Part shown: in pieces, positions 62,786 to 64,000 of the stretch | Layout of the letters: each line of letters opens with the position of its first letter | Numbering within the stretch: the stretch's first letter is position 1 | Assembly (NCBI GenBank): GCA_036826635.1 | Contig: DAISVY010000009.1 | Span: 62,001 to 126,000 of the forward strand | DNA from: DAISVY01 sp036826635 | GTDB taxonomy: Bacteria > Zixibacteria > MSB-5A5 > GN15 > FEB-12 | DNA length: 64,000 bases | Direction of reading: 5' to 3' | Program-made: the position numbers and the translations under genes | The notes under the pieces: model-generated | Seen by the model: the letters and a program-made list of their open reading frames with translations, nothing else | What the model was told of the DNA's origin: nothing | Databases searched by the model: none

Positions 62786-64000
62786 ATGATTATAAAGAGC
62801 AAAAGCAGACTGCCGATAGTCACTTCCGATCACGAGGAAATGTACCCGGTTCTGGCCCTTATGACCGGAGTCTTGTTTCCCGGGACTATTATTACCATCC
62901 AGGTCGGTCGTCAGGAAAATATCAACCTGTTGGAAGAAAGCCTGCGAGACCAATCGGAGTTCGTGGCTTCTTACGCTCATTCCGAATTCGATACTCCCGG
63001 TGATGCGCCGGTGCATCAGGTCGGGGTGTTCGCCGTCGTGCGCGACATTCGTGAAGGAGCAGCCGGTTCGAGAGTTGTAACTATCGAAGGTCTCAAGCGA
63101 GCGGCCATCGGTCGTGAGGTGACGGAGGAACCGTACCTTCAGGTAACCGCCAATGCGGTCGAGGCGCTCCCGTACGTGGTCTCCAGCATACAAGAGAGAA
63201 TGAAAGAGGTTATCTCCATCGTAAGTGAGATTACCCAGCTTGATCCGATATACTCGCCGGAGTTGTCCAACGTCCTCAAAATGAACATTGAGGATCCGTC
63301 GTGCCTGGCCGACCAGGTAGCGGCTACTTTCCATTTCTCTCTGGCCGCCAAGCAGGAATTGCTGGAAGCTATTCCGCTTGAGGATCGTTTCCGGCGTTTG
63401 CTGGACTATCTCAACGGAGAACTCAATCGCACGGCTACCGTGCTCAGTATTCAGGAAAAAGTTAAAAGGCGGATCGAAGAGGATCAGCAGAAGTATTTCC
63501 TTCGTCAGCAACTGCACGAGATACGCAAACAGCTTGGTGAGGATTTCAGCGAGGAGAAAGAAGCCGCTCGGTGGAAGAACATGCTTAAGAGCATGACGAA
63601 TCTTCCGCACGAAGTGGTCGACCGCGCCCGCATTGAGATCGACCGGCTGGCTCAGCTCTCGGCCGCTACCGCCGAATACGGCACGACCAAGGGATATCTG
63701 GACTGGCTGTTGAGTCTGCCGTGGGGAAAGTCGACCGAAGAGAATTACAGTATCCCGGAGGTGGAACGGATTCTCGATTCCGATTATTATGGCCCGACCA
63801 AACTGAAAGAGCAGATTCTTCAGCGTCTTTCGGTTCGGAAGCTCATGCGCGGTTTGGATACCGGTTCGACACTGTGTCTGGTCGGCGCTCCCGGTACCGG
63901 TAAGGCTTCACTGGCCAAGGCGATAGCTCGCGCTATCGGCAAAAAGCTGGTTCGCATTTCGGTCGGCGGTATCAGCGAAGTTTCGGAAATCAAAGGTAAC
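62786..64000 (+). CDS. lon: Lon-family ATP-dependent protease, N-terminal part (partial)
   Basis: The frame from the ATG at 62786 is open to the window end (405 codons). Residues about 8-200 are the Lon substrate-binding domain (LPIVTSDHEEMYPVLALM at the start). A coiled-coil with the family's KYFLRQQLHEIRKQLGED follows, then DWLLSLPWGKSTEEN and the AAA+ domain. The Walker A reads GAPGTGKASL: the Thr or Ser after the lysine is Ala, and the later DEAEIRGH is replaced by SEVSEIKGN. These changes suggest weakened or changed ATP use, unlike a housekeeping Lon. The Walker B, sensor and protease parts lie outside the window. Confidence 0.88.
   Translation, partial: MIIKSKSRLPIVTSDHEEMYPVLALMTGVLFPGTIITIQVGRQENINLLEESLRDQSEFVASYAHSEFDTPGDAPVHQVGVFAVVRDIREGAAGSRVVTIEGLKRAAIGREVTEEPYLQVTANAVEALPYVVSSIQERMKEVISIVSEITQLDPIYSPELSNVLKMNIEDPSCLADQVAATFHFSLAAKQELLEAIPLEDRFRRLLDYLNGELNRTATVLSIQEKVKRRIEEDQQKYFLRQQLHEIRKQLGEDFSEEKEAARWKNMLKSMTNLPHEVVDRARIEIDRLAQLSAATAEYGTTKGYLDWLLSLPWGKSTEENYSIPEVERILDSDYYGPTKLKEQILQRLSVRKLMRGLDTGSTLCLVGAPGTGKASLAKAIARAIGKKLVRISVGGISEVSEIKGN

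Noticed and set aside
62270..63610. Long minus-strand open frame across the helicase end and the Lon start
   Set aside because: It spans two clear plus-strand genes and encodes His/Arg/Gln-rich sequence typical of an antisense shadow.
1..64000. CRISPR arrays, insertion sequences, integrases, phage genes, tRNA or rRNA genes
   Set aside because: I looked for repeat-spacer patterns, transposase motifs, attachment sites, tRNA cloverleafs and rRNA sequence and found none.

Overview
This 64 kb window reads as a chromosomal core segment of a Gram-negative, outer-membrane bacterium, most likely from the FCB side of the tree (candidate Zixibacteria or a close relative). That placement is inference. 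It rests on the mix of TonB/ExbB/ExbD genes, outer-membrane barrels, lipoproteins, a beta-propeller ending in dockerin-like repeats, a KorDABC-type 2-oxoacid:ferredoxin oxidoreductase, and cyclic-2,3-diphosphoglycerate-synthase and Ski2-like helicase genes that are more familiar from archaea. Coding density is high, genes often overlap by 1 to 8 bases, and TTG and GTG starts are common. I see no tRNA, rRNA, CRISPR array, insertion sequence, integrase or phage gene.

Layout. 0-8 kb: the end of glutamine synthetase, then gatA, a hydrolase, gatB and purN-purC-purH. 8-10 kb: a haem-motif barrel protein and a haem-motif lipoprotein. 10-18 kb: a long housekeeping run (DUF494/Smg, coaBC, type 4 uracil-DNA glycosylase, dnaB, an MlaE/MlaF transporter pair, radA, tgt) closed by a convergent barrel gene. 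19-31 kb: metabolism: aldehyde dehydrogenase, a cyclic-2,3-diphosphoglycerate synthase homologue with carbamate kinase, a CCA-adding-type enzyme, sucCD, korDABC, ndk and a LarA-type racemase; ackA and a 3-hydroxyacyl-CoA dehydrogenase converge on this run. 33-40 kb: a barrel protein, lipoproteins, a cyclophilin, dxr, rseP, lepB and a DUF1573 protein. 40-43 kb: part of a cytochrome c maturation system (ccmA, ccmB, ccmE). 42.7-46.7 kb: a cobalamin riboswitch, a BtuB-like receptor and a secreted propeller. 47-52 kb: an S9 peptidase, a flippase and a triple-repeat lipoprotein. 52.5-59.5 kb: a TPR protein, an unknown membrane protein, ExbB, two ExbDs, TonB and a secreted TonB-C-terminal-domain protein. 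59.6-64 kb: a small zinc ribbon, a Ski2-like helicase with an unusual tail, and the start of a divergent Lon.

How the genes work together. sucCD with korDABC make the 2-oxoglutarate/succinyl-CoA/succinate step with ferredoxin as electron carrier, which suggests anaerobic or microaerobic metabolism; ndk in the same run could rebalance the nucleotide used by SucCD. The haem-motif proteins fit with the ccm genes. The riboswitch-controlled receptor needs an energiser, and the TPR-ExbB-ExbD-ExbD-TonB cluster 10 kb away could supply it. A recurrent promoter of the form TTGACA, 16 to 18 bases, TATATT/TATACT can be read in front of many genes.

Most worth a second look: the receptor plus propeller pair under the cobalamin riboswitch (a possible BtuG-like B12 capture protein with a dockerin-like tail), the lysine-rich tail on SucD, the Lon with an altered Walker A motif, the helicase with a C-terminal domain preceded by an internal ribosome binding site, the cysteine-type CcmE, and the unknown 335-residue membrane protein in the TonB cluster.
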